From: Rhynchopus euleeides
Taxonomy: Eukaryota > Euglenozoa > Diplonemea > Diplonemida > Diplonemidae
Direction of reading: 5' to 3'
DNA: 64,000 bases
NCBI GenBank assembly: GCA_963210315.1
Contig: OY723286.1
Coordinates: 1,178,001 to 1,242,000 of the forward strand
Shown in pieces: positions 23,056 through 33,233 of the stretch. Positions within the stretch are counted from its first letter, which is position 1. Every line of letters begins with the position of its first letter. The notes under the pieces are model-generated. The model searched no databases and had not been told where the DNA came from. It saw only the letters and a program-made list of their open reading frames with translations. The translations under genes and the position numbers were made by a program.

Positions 23056-25284
23056 TCAATCGCTAGACGCCTCACTGCGATCACTCCCATCCTCATCCCC
23101 CTCCGTATACTCAATGGACTGCACAAACCCAAACGCGGGCTGCTGCCTCAGCCCCTGCTTCTGCTGCCCCTCCACCACCCTCTTGGGGGCAGGAGCCGGC
23201 GCAACCCCGCCAGCCCCAGGCCCCTCCCCTCCTTCACCCCCGGCACTCCCCACCTCCCCCAGGTCTCCGTCACCCACCGCTTCGAGGTGGAGGAGGATTT
23301 CGCCGAGGGAGTAGAGAGAAGCGCAGTGGTCTGCGGGATCCTCGGAATCGCACGCCCCCTGCAGCAGCAGGGAGTGGAGGGCGGTGTGGGGGTGGCCCTC
23401 CTGCAGGGGCGCGAGGGGGGAGTGTGCAGCAGCAGCAGCAGCGCCAGCTCCCCTCCCTCCTCCCTGCCGCTGCTCCCCCCGCGCCTCCTCCCCAGCACGC
23501 ATCAGGGAGGAGGGGGTGGCGGGGGTGGCTGGGCTGGCCACACTCTCCCCAGCCTCCTCCGAGCTGCCCAGCAGGGCAGCAGCCGGCACTGCAGGCCTCT
23601 GCCCCGCGGTCTGCGGGATCGGGCACCGCACCCCTTTCCCCTTATAGAGCACCGCGAGGGTGACGTCCGGCGGGGCTCCCCCCAACACGCTGTCGCTGCA
23701 GGCGCTGTCACCTTCCCTCTGCAGTGCCTCCTCAGGGCTCCGGCTTGCGAGGGCAGCTAAGCCGCCCCTCTGCTCGCTCCGGAGGAGGGTTGGGGACAGG
23801 GCACCTCCAACTCCACCTCCACTCTGCGCCACCTGAACTGCATATCCCGGTGGGAGGAAGGCGCCCATCTCAGCCCCGAGCTGGCTTCGATCGACAGGCT
23901 TTGCGTAGAGAGTCATACACTTTACGGAGTGGCGCACGGGGTCCAGACGTCTGTCGGGGTCAGGCCGGAAACCCATCGGCCCCCCCAGTGGGGGGATACG
24001 CTCCGCAGAGCTGAGGTGGTGCTGCTGCTGCTGCTGCTTCTGCTGGCTGGGCAGGGCACCCTGCAGCTGGCTCTGCGTGTTGCCCAACCCTACCCTCCCG
24101 ATGGGGGCCATCTGCAGTGTGGCGGATGGAGGCTCAGTCGCTCGGGTGGGCGGGATCCACTCCGCCTTGGCGCGGAGAGGGGACGGTTCGGGCGGGGCGC
24201 CTCTCAGAGGGATTGGCACCAAGATGCGGGAGGGAGGGGGTCCGCCGCTGGTGGGGAAGGCGCAGCGGGAGCCGTGCCTCGGGCGGAGGGAGAGCTTCGA
24301 GATGCAGCCCGAGGATGCGGTGGAGGCGTGGCGGAGGGCGACGGTGGCGCGTTTTGGAGGGGCACCACCACCACCCTCTACAGAGGGCCGGCGGCGGAGC
24401 CGCCTCTGCTGCGTCTGCGCTCCGCTGCCGCTGCTGATGCGCCCCTCAGAGGAGTGCCGGAGCTGCTGCTGCTGCTGCTGCCCAGGCCACCCCACCGCCC
24501 TGCTGTTCCGCTGTTCGTGTGGGGTTCCCTTCCCAGAGGAGGGGGGTGTGAGTGAGGGTGAGGGTGAGGGTGGCACATCCACAACAGCCCCCTGTGTGGA
24601 GGGCAGGCAGGGGGTGCCCTGCAGCTCCGGCTTCTCCCCGGGGTGGTGGGGCGGTGTGGATGGGGGGTCCCCTCCGCCTTGCTTCAGCCTAACCCAGGTG
24701 AGGGCCGCGCTGCGGGTGTCGAGATGCACGCTGTGTGAGATGCCTGAGATCTGCCTATCCAGAGCCGCGCCTGCGCGTGCCTCGGCCAGCGCCCCGCTGC
24801 GCTGGTTGTGGTGGACCAAAACCCTTTCGACCTCCTCCATCTCCGCCCGCTTCAGAATCCGACCCTCCCTCTCCTTCATCAGCTCATAGGACGACAGGGC
24901 AGTCGCAGGGTGCTGCCAGGGCACAGGGGGCAGCCCATCGCCCCCTCTCTCACTGAGTGAGGACCCCCCATGCGACACAGGGCTGTATGTCAGGGTGCCC
25001 GGGTCGTCGAGGTCCTGGAGACACTCCAGCTTTGCAAGCAGGGATGCCTGGGGCTTCTCGTAGAGCTTGCCGCCCCCCTCGGCGCCCGGGGGGTCGCGGC
25101 AGTACCCCCGGCGCTGGGCAGGGAGAGGGGTGCGCTGCCACCACTGCTTGCGCTGCAGGCGGTGCTGCACAACGGTTCCATAGATGCCCCCGCTGAGCTT
25201 GAACCGCTTCCGGAGGTCAAATCGGGATGACGCAGCGCTGGAGGCACCATGCCCTAAGCTGCCAGAGAGGTCCGAGCCATGCAT
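23056..25284 (-). CDS. Hypothetical low-complexity polyQ protein (742 aa)
   Basis: I do not recognise a family. The start MHGSDLSGSLG at 25284 begins typical composition; the frame is open for another 100 codons upstream, but that part looks like leader sequence. The first 200 residues are the best ordered: RFDLRKRFKLSGGIYG, a basic RKQWWQRTPLPAQRR patch and the helix YELMKEREGRILKRAEM. After that it is Ser/Pro/Gly-rich with two glutamine runs (about residues 335 and 505) and Ala runs. The C-terminus is acidic (YTEGDEDGSDRSEASSD). It could be a cytoskeletal or regulatory scaffold; nothing more can be said. Confidence 0.65.
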   Translation of the reverse strand: MHGSDLSGSLGHGASSAASSRFDLRKRFKLSGGIYGTVVQHRLQRKQWWQRTPLPAQRRGYCRDPPGAEGGGKLYEKPQASLLAKLECLQDLDDPGTLTYSPVSHGGSSLSERGGDGLPPVPWQHPATALSSYELMKEREGRILKRAEMEEVERVLVHHNQRSGALAEARAGAALDRQISGISHSVHLDTRSAALTWVRLKQGGGDPPSTPPHHPGEKPELQGTPCLPSTQGAVVDVPPSPSPSLTPPSSGKGTPHEQRNSRAVGWPGQQQQQQLRHSSEGRISSGSGAQTQQRRLRRRPSVEGGGGAPPKRATVALRHASTASSGCISKLSLRPRHGSRCAFPTSGGPPPSRILVPIPLRGAPPEPSPLRAKAEWIPPTRATEPPSATLQMAPIGRVGLGNTQSQLQGALPSQQKQQQQQHHLSSAERIPPLGGPMGFRPDPDRRLDPVRHSVKCMTLYAKPVDRSQLGAEMGAFLPPGYAVQVAQSGGGVGGALSPTLLRSEQRGGLAALASRSPEEALQREGDSACSDSVLGGAPPDVTLAVLYKGKGVRCPIPQTAGQRPAVPAAALLGSSEEAGESVASPATPATPSSLMRAGEEARGEQRQGGGRGAGAAAAAAHSPLAPLQEGHPHTALHSLLLQGACDSEDPADHCASLYSLGEILLHLEAVGDGDLGEVGSAGGEGGEGPGAGGVAPAPAPKRVVEGQQKQGLRQQPAFGFVQSIEYTEGDEDGSDRSEASSD

Positions 25285-25584
25285 TGCGGGTGTAAGATGG
25301 GGCGGGGTGAGGCGGTGGGGTGGTCTGCCCCCACCCTGTGCTGTGGCACAACACTCCCACACCAGGGTGAGGGGGGGTGGTGTGGTGTGGATCCTGGATC
25401 GGTGCGGTGTGTTGTGTCTGAGAGTGCCCTCCCCTGTGTTGACATGACGTGACAGATCGAACCATTGGATTGGGTGGATGAGGGATATAAGGATAACCTG
25501 GACAAAGTACTTTCCGGCAATCCATGACCCCCCCCCCCCCCCCCCCGGGGGGCAGCGGGAGATGAGACTCGTTACACTTCGCAT

Positions 25585-26718
25585 TCTCTAGCAGCCACGC
25601 CGTTGTGCGCTGCCCCTCCCACAGGACACAACGGTGCCTGCTGAGAGCCTGACTGCTGCAGGTCGGTCGTGAAGGCAAATCAAAACGGCTCAGTCAAGCG
25701 GCTGCCCTCCCACGAGACACAAACACCCATCAGACGAGTCGTGCGAAAGGAGTGTCACTTAGCGGGAGGTGCCTTCCTGACATGCAGCACGGTTTGCTTT
25801 AAGGCCAAAACAAAGGAAAGGGTGGACATAGCCTCGCACCGACAGTTCATTGCCGTTGAACGGTGTGACTGGGTGTCGGTGGCGGTCTATGCTGACACCG
25901 TGACCTGGCAGTGTGAGTCAACAAGGTAGGGAGAAAGATGTGATGATTCAAAACATAAGCAACTAAAGGGTGCAGCCACACACCAGATAGGTGTCTTGGC
26001 ACCCCACGGGTTTCTACCTCGATTTTGTTGCCGTTGCCGTGCTATGGGCATCCGTCACAGATCACAGCTGGCTCCACAATCACAAGAAAGAGAGGGATTG
26101 ATAGACAAAGCGCAGAGCCCATGCCTGAGGCGGTCCGATGGGCAGGTCGGGTGGCGGAGGATGCCTACAGGGTGACGCAGCAGCAGGGCGTGGGCGGGCC
26201 GCGGAAAACCTATAGGCGAGCACGACTGCTGCGACACACCGTTAGCAATAGCAAAAGGCATATCGGACAGCATTGGTCGTGAACCGTTGCACACTCCGAG
26301 TCACGCCGACACGAAACGAAATGATGAGAAAGCAAAATGCGACAAGGCAAGAAAGCGTGAGTGAGGCAAGTAATGCAACCAAAGGGCAGCAGAACATTTG
26401 TGCCCTGCACACAACGAGGTTCTGAGTGGAGCCCCGCACAGCTTCGAACAAACGGGTTGGGATCTCGTGAGTTGTGGGGTCAGGTATTTCGTCTTGCCGT
26501 ACCTGTAACAGACGAGGCCGTCGGGTCCCCTTGTTCGGCAGTGCTGGGAACCGCAGCGAAGACACCGTCAAGTTCCTCTTGACGTGACTACACTGGTTGA
26601 ATACAGAGGGAGAGCAGCAATAATAGAGAGGAACAGGGAAGCCCCCTGCATAAGACAATCAAGCGGCAAACGATAAATGCCGATTCACTTTCGAGGCATG
26701 ATCAACGGTGGTGAGAGT
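25585..26718. other. Gene-less interval
   Basis: I see no supported gene or clear repeat. A C run (25529-25545) followed by GGGG lies at the left. Short frames such as 26242-26658 on the minus strand have no recognisable features. Confidence 0.55.
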
Positions 26719-28017
26719 TCAGTATGAGATGGACAGCGTCACGACATCAGCCAGCTCCTGGTCCGCATCGCAGAACTCGGCGTACAGGTCGGTGTAGAAG
26801 CCCTTGCCTTCACGCTGTGCAGCGTTGCGCAGCGAATTGTGGTGCACCCACTCGTACCCATTCGGCTGGTAAAACAGGAGCGCTGTCAGCACGAACATCC
26901 CGCAGTTCGGCATCTTGTAGTGTTCCATGTTGTAGCCGCGCACCAGCTCCCCCACCATGTGGTGGTCCACCGAATGCAGTGTCGAGCACAGAAAGAACAG
27001 CTCAGGGTTGACCCGCACCTTGTGCCTCCGCACACTCCCGAAGGTCGCTGTCCGTGCGCGGAGGAGGAAACGCCCGAAGCGGGAGTGCGGCAGCAGTGCA
27101 CGCAGCGTGCGGGCAGAGTGGTGGGGGAAGCCACGGCTTGCGTTGAACTCCAGCGTTTCCTGCAGCCAGTCGCGACCACAACCCAGCAGCATCCCTGGGA
27201 AGACATGCGCCCGTTCGTTCAGGCTCTGCCCGTGCATGAAGATCTCGTTGTAGTCCGCCGCCCCTTCCCGCTGCGAGTAGAGGTGGTCGTTGTAGGAGTG
27301 CACGATGGGGTGTGTGTATGTCGACACGACAAGGATCAGAAGCGACAGCATCTCAGTCGGGTGTTCGATATCCACGTCGTTGAACTTGAACCCAAGGATG
27401 GCACGGGCCTCCACATCCACAACCACATCGATGGTGTTGCTGAAGCTGTTTGGGAAAAGCGGCGACGCAAAGTTGCGGATCGACATCCGGTACACCGACG
27501 TCCCCTCCTCACCCTCAGGGCGCAGGTAGATCAGCAGCGTCGTCTCCAGAAGGCACGACACCACGCGGTCAAAGTCCGCGTCTTTCGCCAGCTGCCCCCA
27601 TGCAAACGGCCAGCAGTGCACACGCAGCCAGAAGGCGAGGCAGCAGAACAAGTGCACCACGTAGTTGAGCTGCACCAAGAGGAACTGCAGGGCGTGCAGC
27701 AGTGTGATGGACGTGGGCTGGATGATATGGGGCTCCGACAACGCCGGGTATTTTGCAGGTGTCTCACGCGCGTTGCACTTCTGGCAGCCGACGTACGCAT
27801 CGTACACACGATGCAGCACCAGCAGGGTCAGGGACACGGCGATCACCCCAGACACCCACAGCCACAAGGCCCAGGCAAAGAGCGGAGGGCTGCTGGCAGG
27901 CAACACGGCAGCAGAGGTGGCATTCACAGCACCTGTATGGGGCATGTCCTGCCAGGGCATGGTGGACACGAGCTCCGGAAGAACCGTCTCCAGCAGCGGC
28001 ATCGTGGGGACAGACAT
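26719..28017 (-). CDS. Membrane protein with conserved-looking His motifs, unknown family
   Basis: The start MSVPTMPLLETV at 28017 gives 432 residues; the open frame extends 27 codons further upstream. Two hydrophobic segments are visible (about residues 45-72, FAWALWLWVSGVIAVS, and about 110-140, LLHALQFLLVQLNYVVHLF). The second half is a soluble-looking domain dense in histidines: YTHPIVHSYNDH, FMHGQSLNERAH, LHSVDHHMVG and WVHHNS. Such His pairs suggest a metal-dependent, possibly oxygenase-like enzyme, but I cannot match a named family. The gene lies just downstream of a copy of the cassette that also precedes the DJ-1-like genes, so it may share their promoter sequence. Confidence 0.75.
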   Translation of the reverse strand: MSVPTMPLLETVLPELVSTMPWQDMPHTGAVNATSAAVLPASSPPLFAWALWLWVSGVIAVSLTLLVLHRVYDAYVGCQKCNARETPAKYPALSEPHIIQPTSITLLHALQFLLVQLNYVVHLFCCLAFWLRVHCWPFAWGQLAKDADFDRVVSCLLETTLLIYLRPEGEEGTSVYRMSIRNFASPLFPNSFSNTIDVVVDVEARAILGFKFNDVDIEHPTEMLSLLILVVSTYTHPIVHSYNDHLYSQREGAADYNEIFMHGQSLNERAHVFPGMLLGCGRDWLQETLEFNASRGFPHHSARTLRALLPHSRFGRFLLRARTATFGSVRRHKVRVNPELFFLCSTLHSVDHHMVGELVRGYNMEHYKMPNCGMFVLTALLFYQPNGYEWVHHNSLRNAAQREGKGFYTDLYAEFCDADQELADVVTLSISY

Positions 28018-28096
28018 CAAGAACAAAACCGGCGCAGGGCCTGAGGTGGTGGTGGTTGTGTATATGTGGCAGGCGTGGAAGGACAAGCGGAGCAGC

Positions 28097-28468
28097 ATCT
28101 AGCGATTAGTGTTTCGTATCTAGCCCAGTCCATTGACCCCGCATCGACGTGTGGCGATTGCGAAGCTGGTTGATTCCAGGCACTCCATCCGGTGCATGTG
28201 TTTGGAGTGCAGCCTGTCTCCCCGACCAGTTCAACTGCCTCCCGCACAGGGACTGCGGGTCGGTGCAGCAGGGGCAGAGCGATGGAGGGGTGGCGCCTCA
28301 AGGCACAGTGCTGCATGCACCCAGATGCCAGCACACCGCTGTCTCGGACGTGTGTAAGTACGACAAGACCGATCATTCGGACACAAGCCGTGACTCTAGG
28401 ACACCCCTTGCAATGTAATGAGCTCAACAGCAACCCTGCAATCTGATCACAGCCAAGCGCAAGAGCAA
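28097..28468 (-). repeat. Upstream cassette copy 1 (before membrane-protein gene)
   Basis: This roughly 350-bp sequence (CTAGCCCAGTCCATTGACCC to CAACAGCAACCCTGCAATCT on the plus strand) is nearly identical to 32298-32645, 44043-44360 and 54865-55190. It lies about 80 bp upstream of the start codon at 28017. The tail GATCACAGCCAAGCGCAAGA is shared only with copy 4. It may carry promoter or 5' UTR function. Confidence 0.85.
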
Positions 28469-28955
28469 TTGGGCAATGTGGGCAAGGGGGATGCAAGGTG
28501 CTGCAGTGTGGGTGTGGGCAGGGTCGTCTCGGCATTCAAATTATCCGCTGCTGGCAGCAGCGTCTCAAGCACGTCTCAGACAAGGCTCCTCCCACGGCGT
28601 CCTTGCGGCGTGCCTGCCAACGATGTGACACAACACGCCAGGCTCTGCCCAAGGTCCGGAGAGAAGACCACCCCATCCCGTGCCTCCCACCTGCTGTGCG
28701 AAGGGCACTCAACTCGAAGCGAAGGGCAAGAAGGAAGGCTGCATGTGGCTCCGGATGAACTGCTGCGTGGGCCAGAGGATGCGCAGCTGCTCGAATACGG
28801 GCAAAACCTGCAGGGAAGGCCGCTGCAATGGGGGGTGTGTGACAGGCAGATGGAGGAAGACCCTTGAGTGTGCTCTCGGCACAGCTTGACTTACTGCATC
28901 TCTGCATCTCAGACTGCACGCTTCCTCCGGCTCACCTGGGCTGACACCAGGACAC
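28469..28955. other. Intergenic, nothing recognised
   Basis: This is the downstream flank of the E2-like gene, with no supported ORF or repeat. It separates that gene from cassette copy 1. Confidence 0.5.
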
Positions 28956-31391
28956 TCAGAGCGGCTCTGCTGTGAGGAAGGGGGAGACCTGCCTGATGAA
29001 GGCGTTGAGTGCCCGCAGCTGCTGCGGGCCCACAGGCTCCCGCAGGTCCACCACAGCCCGCAGCGGGCGGCCCTGCTGCACTGCCACGTGGGCCACACCC
29101 ACACAGGGGGACAGCATGCCCTTCACCCTGGCGGCTGTTGCACCGTCGAAGCCACACAGCGGGGACACCAGCAGCCTGCGCACATCGTCCTTCTGGCACT
29201 GAGCCGGGTGACGCACTGCCGGCGCGGCAATGCGTGTGGGTGCGGGTGGGTGTGCCTCCCCAGCAGCAGGGCACGCTGGCAGGTTGTGCACGATCTTCAC
29301 AGCCTCCGCCAGGTCGCGCAGCGCAGCCAGCATGTGTGCACGCTGCGGCCCCGGCGGCACAGGGATGCGCACCGCCTTGCCAATGCCCGGCATCTCGATG
29401 CGGTCGCCCCCGCCGTAGCGCAGCTCGCGCACCACCTGCGGGGCGTCTGTGTTCTTCTGGTAGGCCAGCGCCTTGGGGATGGAGGGGTGCTGGGCAAACT
29501 CCACCTCGTTCGCCTCGAAGAGATTGTTCACATTCACCCAGCACAGCACGGTGCGCCTCCCGCCCCCCCGCACGCGGAACCGCGACTCGGCACCCCGCCC
29601 CGGCAGCACGCACACCTCGTCCGCCAGCATGCTGCCCTGCCCGTCCGGGCGGGCCACGAAGGACACGGTGTCGCCCACCGACGGCATGTCCCTCCGCCGC
29701 CCCGTGAAGTTCCTGATGTGGCAGGCGACAGGGCCGAGGTGCACCGCCGGGTCGCCGCCCCGCCCCCCCGCCAGCATGGGGGGGAGGGCGGGCACCACGA
29801 GCCCTGCGTTGCCCCGCCACGCCGCGACGACGCCGTTCACACGCTGCTTCGCGTCGGGCGGCAGCACGCGGCACGCATTCGCCTTCGCGGTCTTCAGCTC
29901 AATGTGCAGACGCATGCCGGGCGACACACCTGCACGCAGTGCCTGGGACCCTGCACGCACACGCAGCACCACACCGTTGTTGTCCAGCACCACCTCCTCC
30001 TTCCGCACCAGGATACACCCGTCTGCCACTGCCTGCTCCTCTGGGCTGAGCGGCCTGGGAGGGGGTGGAGGTGGCAGTGCGGCTTCCGGTTCCGGTTCCG
30101 GTGCTGGTGCTGCCACCTCAGGCACAGGAACGGCTACGCGTATATGTATTGTTTTGTTAGTGGCGGGCTTCGGGACCTCCACCGGTGCAGGCTCGATGAC
30201 CACGCTGGCCAGCAGGGCCTGCTCCTCCTCCTCGTTCTGCGGCAGGCACTGCGCCACCAGGTATGCTGCCGTCTTGTGCGCAGCCTTGCAGGCCCACTGC
30301 AGCCCTGTCCGGTTGCTGTGCGTGAGGGCGTCGCGAAGCAGATGACTCGTGACGCACCTGTACAGCTCTGAGGCAACACCCGTGTCCAAAGCTGTGTCTG
30401 GGAGCACCACACTGCAGTCCATCAGCTTGCACTGGCGTGCAAGGTTGCGCACCTGCTGGTGCACTGCCGCGTCCGCAAAGGCGCGGCTGTGGTGCTCCGG
30501 GCTGAGCGACAGCGGGAGGAAGCTGTCGAACCCCTTGGTGTTGTCGACGCTGCGGCGCACCCCCCCCTTGAAGGCGGTGAGGGACATCGCCTCAGCAGGG
30601 GTGTGCAGGACCTGCCCCTTGTGCCACTGCACCCCGAGCCCGATGACGGCACCCTTTGTACGGGCAGACACGCCCGTGGCGTAGCACCGCTCCTGCGGGT
30701 CCACATCCTCGTCGAGCGACTCGGAGTCGCACGACCGTGCGTCCTCCTCACCCTCGTCCTCCATGCCGCTGCGGGACGACGTGCTCACAGGCGCAGAGGG
30801 TGCGGGGGAGCGCTCCACAGCCGTCACCACCGACGCGTCAGACTCCTGCGGGGCAGGCTCCCAGTCGGGGATCTCCGGGAAGGGCTCGTCGTAGGTGTGC
30901 CCGCACGTGCACTTCAGGTTGCGTGCACTCTCCTTCGTCGCCTGCACTGCAGACTCGGAGGCACACAGGAAATGCGCCTCGCACAGTGCGCTCTGCACCT
31001 GCAGCAGCACAGTCTCCAGCGTGCACGCTGCCGTCCACCCGCCTGCACTGCTGGTCGCCCAGTCCCGGTGCACACCAAGGAAATTCGAGAAGATGTTCAT
31101 GCAGATCGTCATCCGCCCCTTCGCATCCTTTGTCCTCGCACCACCACGGTACGAGATCTCCGTCACGAATGCGGCTGCAGGCGACCCCACCGGGTAGTTG
31201 GGCGGCAGGTCCAGCACGAAGTGGAGCGGCACGCCCGCGTAGGGCGTGCCCTCCGCCCCCACCACGTTGCAGTGGATCTCACGCATGTTGCCGTCGTCCC
31301 CGATCCCCGCAGACGCACCCGACAGGGGCTGCTTGGACAGCGCACGCAGCTGCCGCATCACCGCACGCTGCATCATGGCGGCGTCAGCCAT
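28956..31391 (-). CDS. E2 ubiquitin-conjugating-fold protein with cold-shock-like domain
   Basis: The start MADAAMMQRAVM at 31391 gives 811 residues. Residues 1-140 are a UBC fold: FVLDLPPNYPVGSP, the active-site region GRMTICMNIFSNF with the candidate catalytic Cys at 97, then SSAGGWTAACTLETVLLQVQ, matching the GW-P-TL helix of E2 enzymes. A CTCGHTYDEPFPE motif follows (about 165), as in E2-like proteins of some protists. After an acidic linker and a second conserved-looking block (about 240-400), a Pro-rich linker leads to a segment resembling a cold-shock fold (GVVAAWRGNAGLVV to GDTVSFVA, about 555-625). The C-terminal 180 residues are unassigned. It probably transfers ubiquitin or a related modifier, perhaps linked to RNA; the RNA link is inference. 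Confidence 0.75.
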   Translation of the reverse strand: MADAAMMQRAVMRQLRALSKQPLSGASAGIGDDGNMREIHCNVVGAEGTPYAGVPLHFVLDLPPNYPVGSPAAAFVTEISYRGGARTKDAKGRMTICMNIFSNFLGVHRDWATSSAGGWTAACTLETVLLQVQSALCEAHFLCASESAVQATKESARNLKCTCGHTYDEPFPEIPDWEPAPQESDASVVTAVERSPAPSAPVSTSSRSGMEDEGEEDARSCDSESLDEDVDPQERCYATGVSARTKGAVIGLGVQWHKGQVLHTPAEAMSLTAFKGGVRRSVDNTKGFDSFLPLSLSPEHHSRAFADAAVHQQVRNLARQCKLMDCSVVLPDTALDTGVASELYRCVTSHLLRDALTHSNRTGLQWACKAAHKTAAYLVAQCLPQNEEEEQALLASVVIEPAPVEVPKPATNKTIHIRVAVPVPEVAAPAPEPEPEAALPPPPPPRPLSPEEQAVADGCILVRKEEVVLDNNGVVLRVRAGSQALRAGVSPGMRLHIELKTAKANACRVLPPDAKQRVNGVVAAWRGNAGLVVPALPPMLAGGRGGDPAVHLGPVACHIRNFTGRRRDMPSVGDTVSFVARPDGQGSMLADEVCVLPGRGAESRFRVRGGGRRTVLCWVNVNNLFEANEVEFAQHPSIPKALAYQKNTDAPQVVRELRYGGGDRIEMPGIGKAVRIPVPPGPQRAHMLAALRDLAEAVKIVHNLPACPAAGEAHPPAPTRIAAPAVRHPAQCQKDDVRRLLVSPLCGFDGATAARVKGMLSPCVGVAHVAVQQGRPLRAVVDLREPVGPQQLRALNAFIRQVSPFLTAEPL

Positions 31392-31553
31392 GTGTGCCGA
31401 GGGAACAAGGCAGCGAGAGGGTGGGGCGGGTGTGGTGATGGAAGGGGGGGAAGAAAGCCGCGGGTGTGTATTGATTTCGGGGCAGTGCCCTGTGGGATGG
31501 GTGGTGGTGGCATGTGCTGCTGAGGTGCAGAGAGGCAAATGATGTGCAGTGGG

Positions 31554-32179
31554 TCAGGTCCAGCGACCCACGCCACAGTCATGAACAACATGCGGGGCAT
31601 TGCAGTCCTTCATCCGGCAGCACAAGCTCCCGGCAACCAGGTACTCCCCGGACGACAGCTTCACGTTGACGAGCGCAGCAGGGCCGTGGCACACGGCGGC
31701 CACAACACCTCCCTTCTCGTAGATCGCAGTTGCCGCCTTGTTCTGCGCCTCACAGTCGGGGAAGTCCCACATCACCCCGTGCCCGCCCGCGTAGAAGATG
31801 GCGTCGTACTGTGCGGCAGGCTTCGGCAGCTCTGCGAGCGACACGGTGGCCAGGGACTTCCCCTCCTTCATGTGCTGCTCCTTGAACTTCTGCGACTCGG
31901 CGTCCCCAGCGAAGCCCTGCGTGTGGCGGTGCGGGAGTTGCAACATCAGTGCGGCACAGCCGTGCATACCTCGAGGCTCGACACGTCGCACCCCGCATCC
32001 CCACCCTTCGGGCTGACAAACACCACGTCGTACCCAGCAGCCTTGAACACGGCGTAGGGGTGCGCCACCTCCGGCAGGTACCACCCGGTCGCCGTCGGCA
32101 CCACTCCCTCCTTCTTCTGCGCCGCCGTGGCCGGCATCTCCGTGTGCTGCGACACCACAAGCAGGACAGACTTCCCCAT
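31554..32179 (-). pseudogene. DJ-1/PfpI-like gene, copy A, truncated C-terminus
   Basis: This is the same gene as copies B and C. Exon 1 is 32179-31970 (70 codons), the GT-AG intron is 31969-31917 (53 nt, phase 0), and exon 2 starts at 31916. Identity with B ends after EYLVAG, around 31629. The frame then reads 19 unrelated residues (SLCCRMKDCNAPHVV...) to a stop at 31554, giving about 190 residues instead of 239. The nucleophile Cys (AVCHGP) and Glu (LPEVAHP) remain, but the lost 70 residues include GFTNTEED and the TGQNPGSA motif expected in full-length members. It may be non-functional or a truncated product. Confidence 0.8.
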
Positions 32180-32297
32180 TGTTAGTTTGTTTTGTGTTGT
32201 GGGTACGGTGTGGGAAACTGTGTGTGTATGGGTGTCTTGGTGGGTGGGTGGGTGGGGCACGACATTGAACAGGAACAGAACACACACCCTGCAGGCG

Positions 32298-32645
32298 GAC
32301 TAGCGTCTCGTCTTTCGTGTCTAGCCCAATCCATTGACCCCGCATCGACGTGTGGCGATTGCGAAGCTGGTTGATTCCAGGCACTCCATCCGGTGCATGT
32401 GTTTGGAGTGCAGCCTATCTCCCCGACCAGTTCAACTGCCTCCCGCACAGGGACTGCGGGTCGGTGCAGCAGGGGCAGAGCGATGGAGGGGTGGCGCCTC
32501 AAGGCACAGTGCTGCATGCATCCAGATGCCAGCACACCGCTGTCTCGGACGTGTGTAAGTACGACAAGACCGATCATTCGGACACAAGCCGTGACTCTAG
32601 GACACCCCTTGCAATGTAATGAGCTCAACAGCAACCCTGCAATCT
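32298..32645 (-). repeat. Upstream cassette copy 2 (before DJ-1 copy A)
   Basis: This is the roughly 350-bp cassette described at 28097, here about 120 bp upstream of the DJ-1 copy A start at 32179. The only changes seen against copies 3 and 4 are a few substitutions (for example CCCAATCC for CCCAGTCC). Confidence 0.85.
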
Positions 32646-33233
32646 GTTGACAGCAAGAAAATGGACAACGGGGAGGGAGGTGAGGTGTGCGGAGGTCCTC
32701 GTTGGCGTTCATCATCATATTCATCAGTATCACCATCACTCTTCAGTGGGGTGTGTGGATGCGAAAACAGGAAACAGAAAAGAAAAGCAGACAACGGCAG
32801 CACCGTCACGGCAAGACGCGAGAGGGCTGGTGCAGGGAAGCCTGTATGCCACCAAACTGCCACGCGCGCGGTGTGCTTGTCTGGCTGTGGGCTGCCTGTG
32901 CAGTGCAGTGCATTGCTGCTGCACAGGAGCGGGGTTGTGTGGCAAAGCAGCAAACAACCAAAAGAAAGAGAAGAGGAGAACGGGGAGGCAGGGAGAAGGT
33001 TGCTCGTTGTTCGTCACTGCAGGATGGCATGGCAGTGTGTAGGCAACGCAACGAGAACTGGGAGGGGATCAGCATCAGAAAAACAAACGTAAAAACAACA
33101 CCGTGCGGCAGTGCCGCAGCACAGGGCATTGCAGGACGTGTTGCATTGTAGACGCGCTCTGCTGCACCCGAGCTGCAGGCACCCACACGGCTCACTCACC
33201 TCACACCGCAGAACTCAGACAACAAACATCACG
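32646..33233. other. Intergenic, nothing recognised
   Basis: No supported ORF or named repeat. A CATCAT/CATCAC microsatellite-like patch lies near 32710-32740. Confidence 0.5.
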
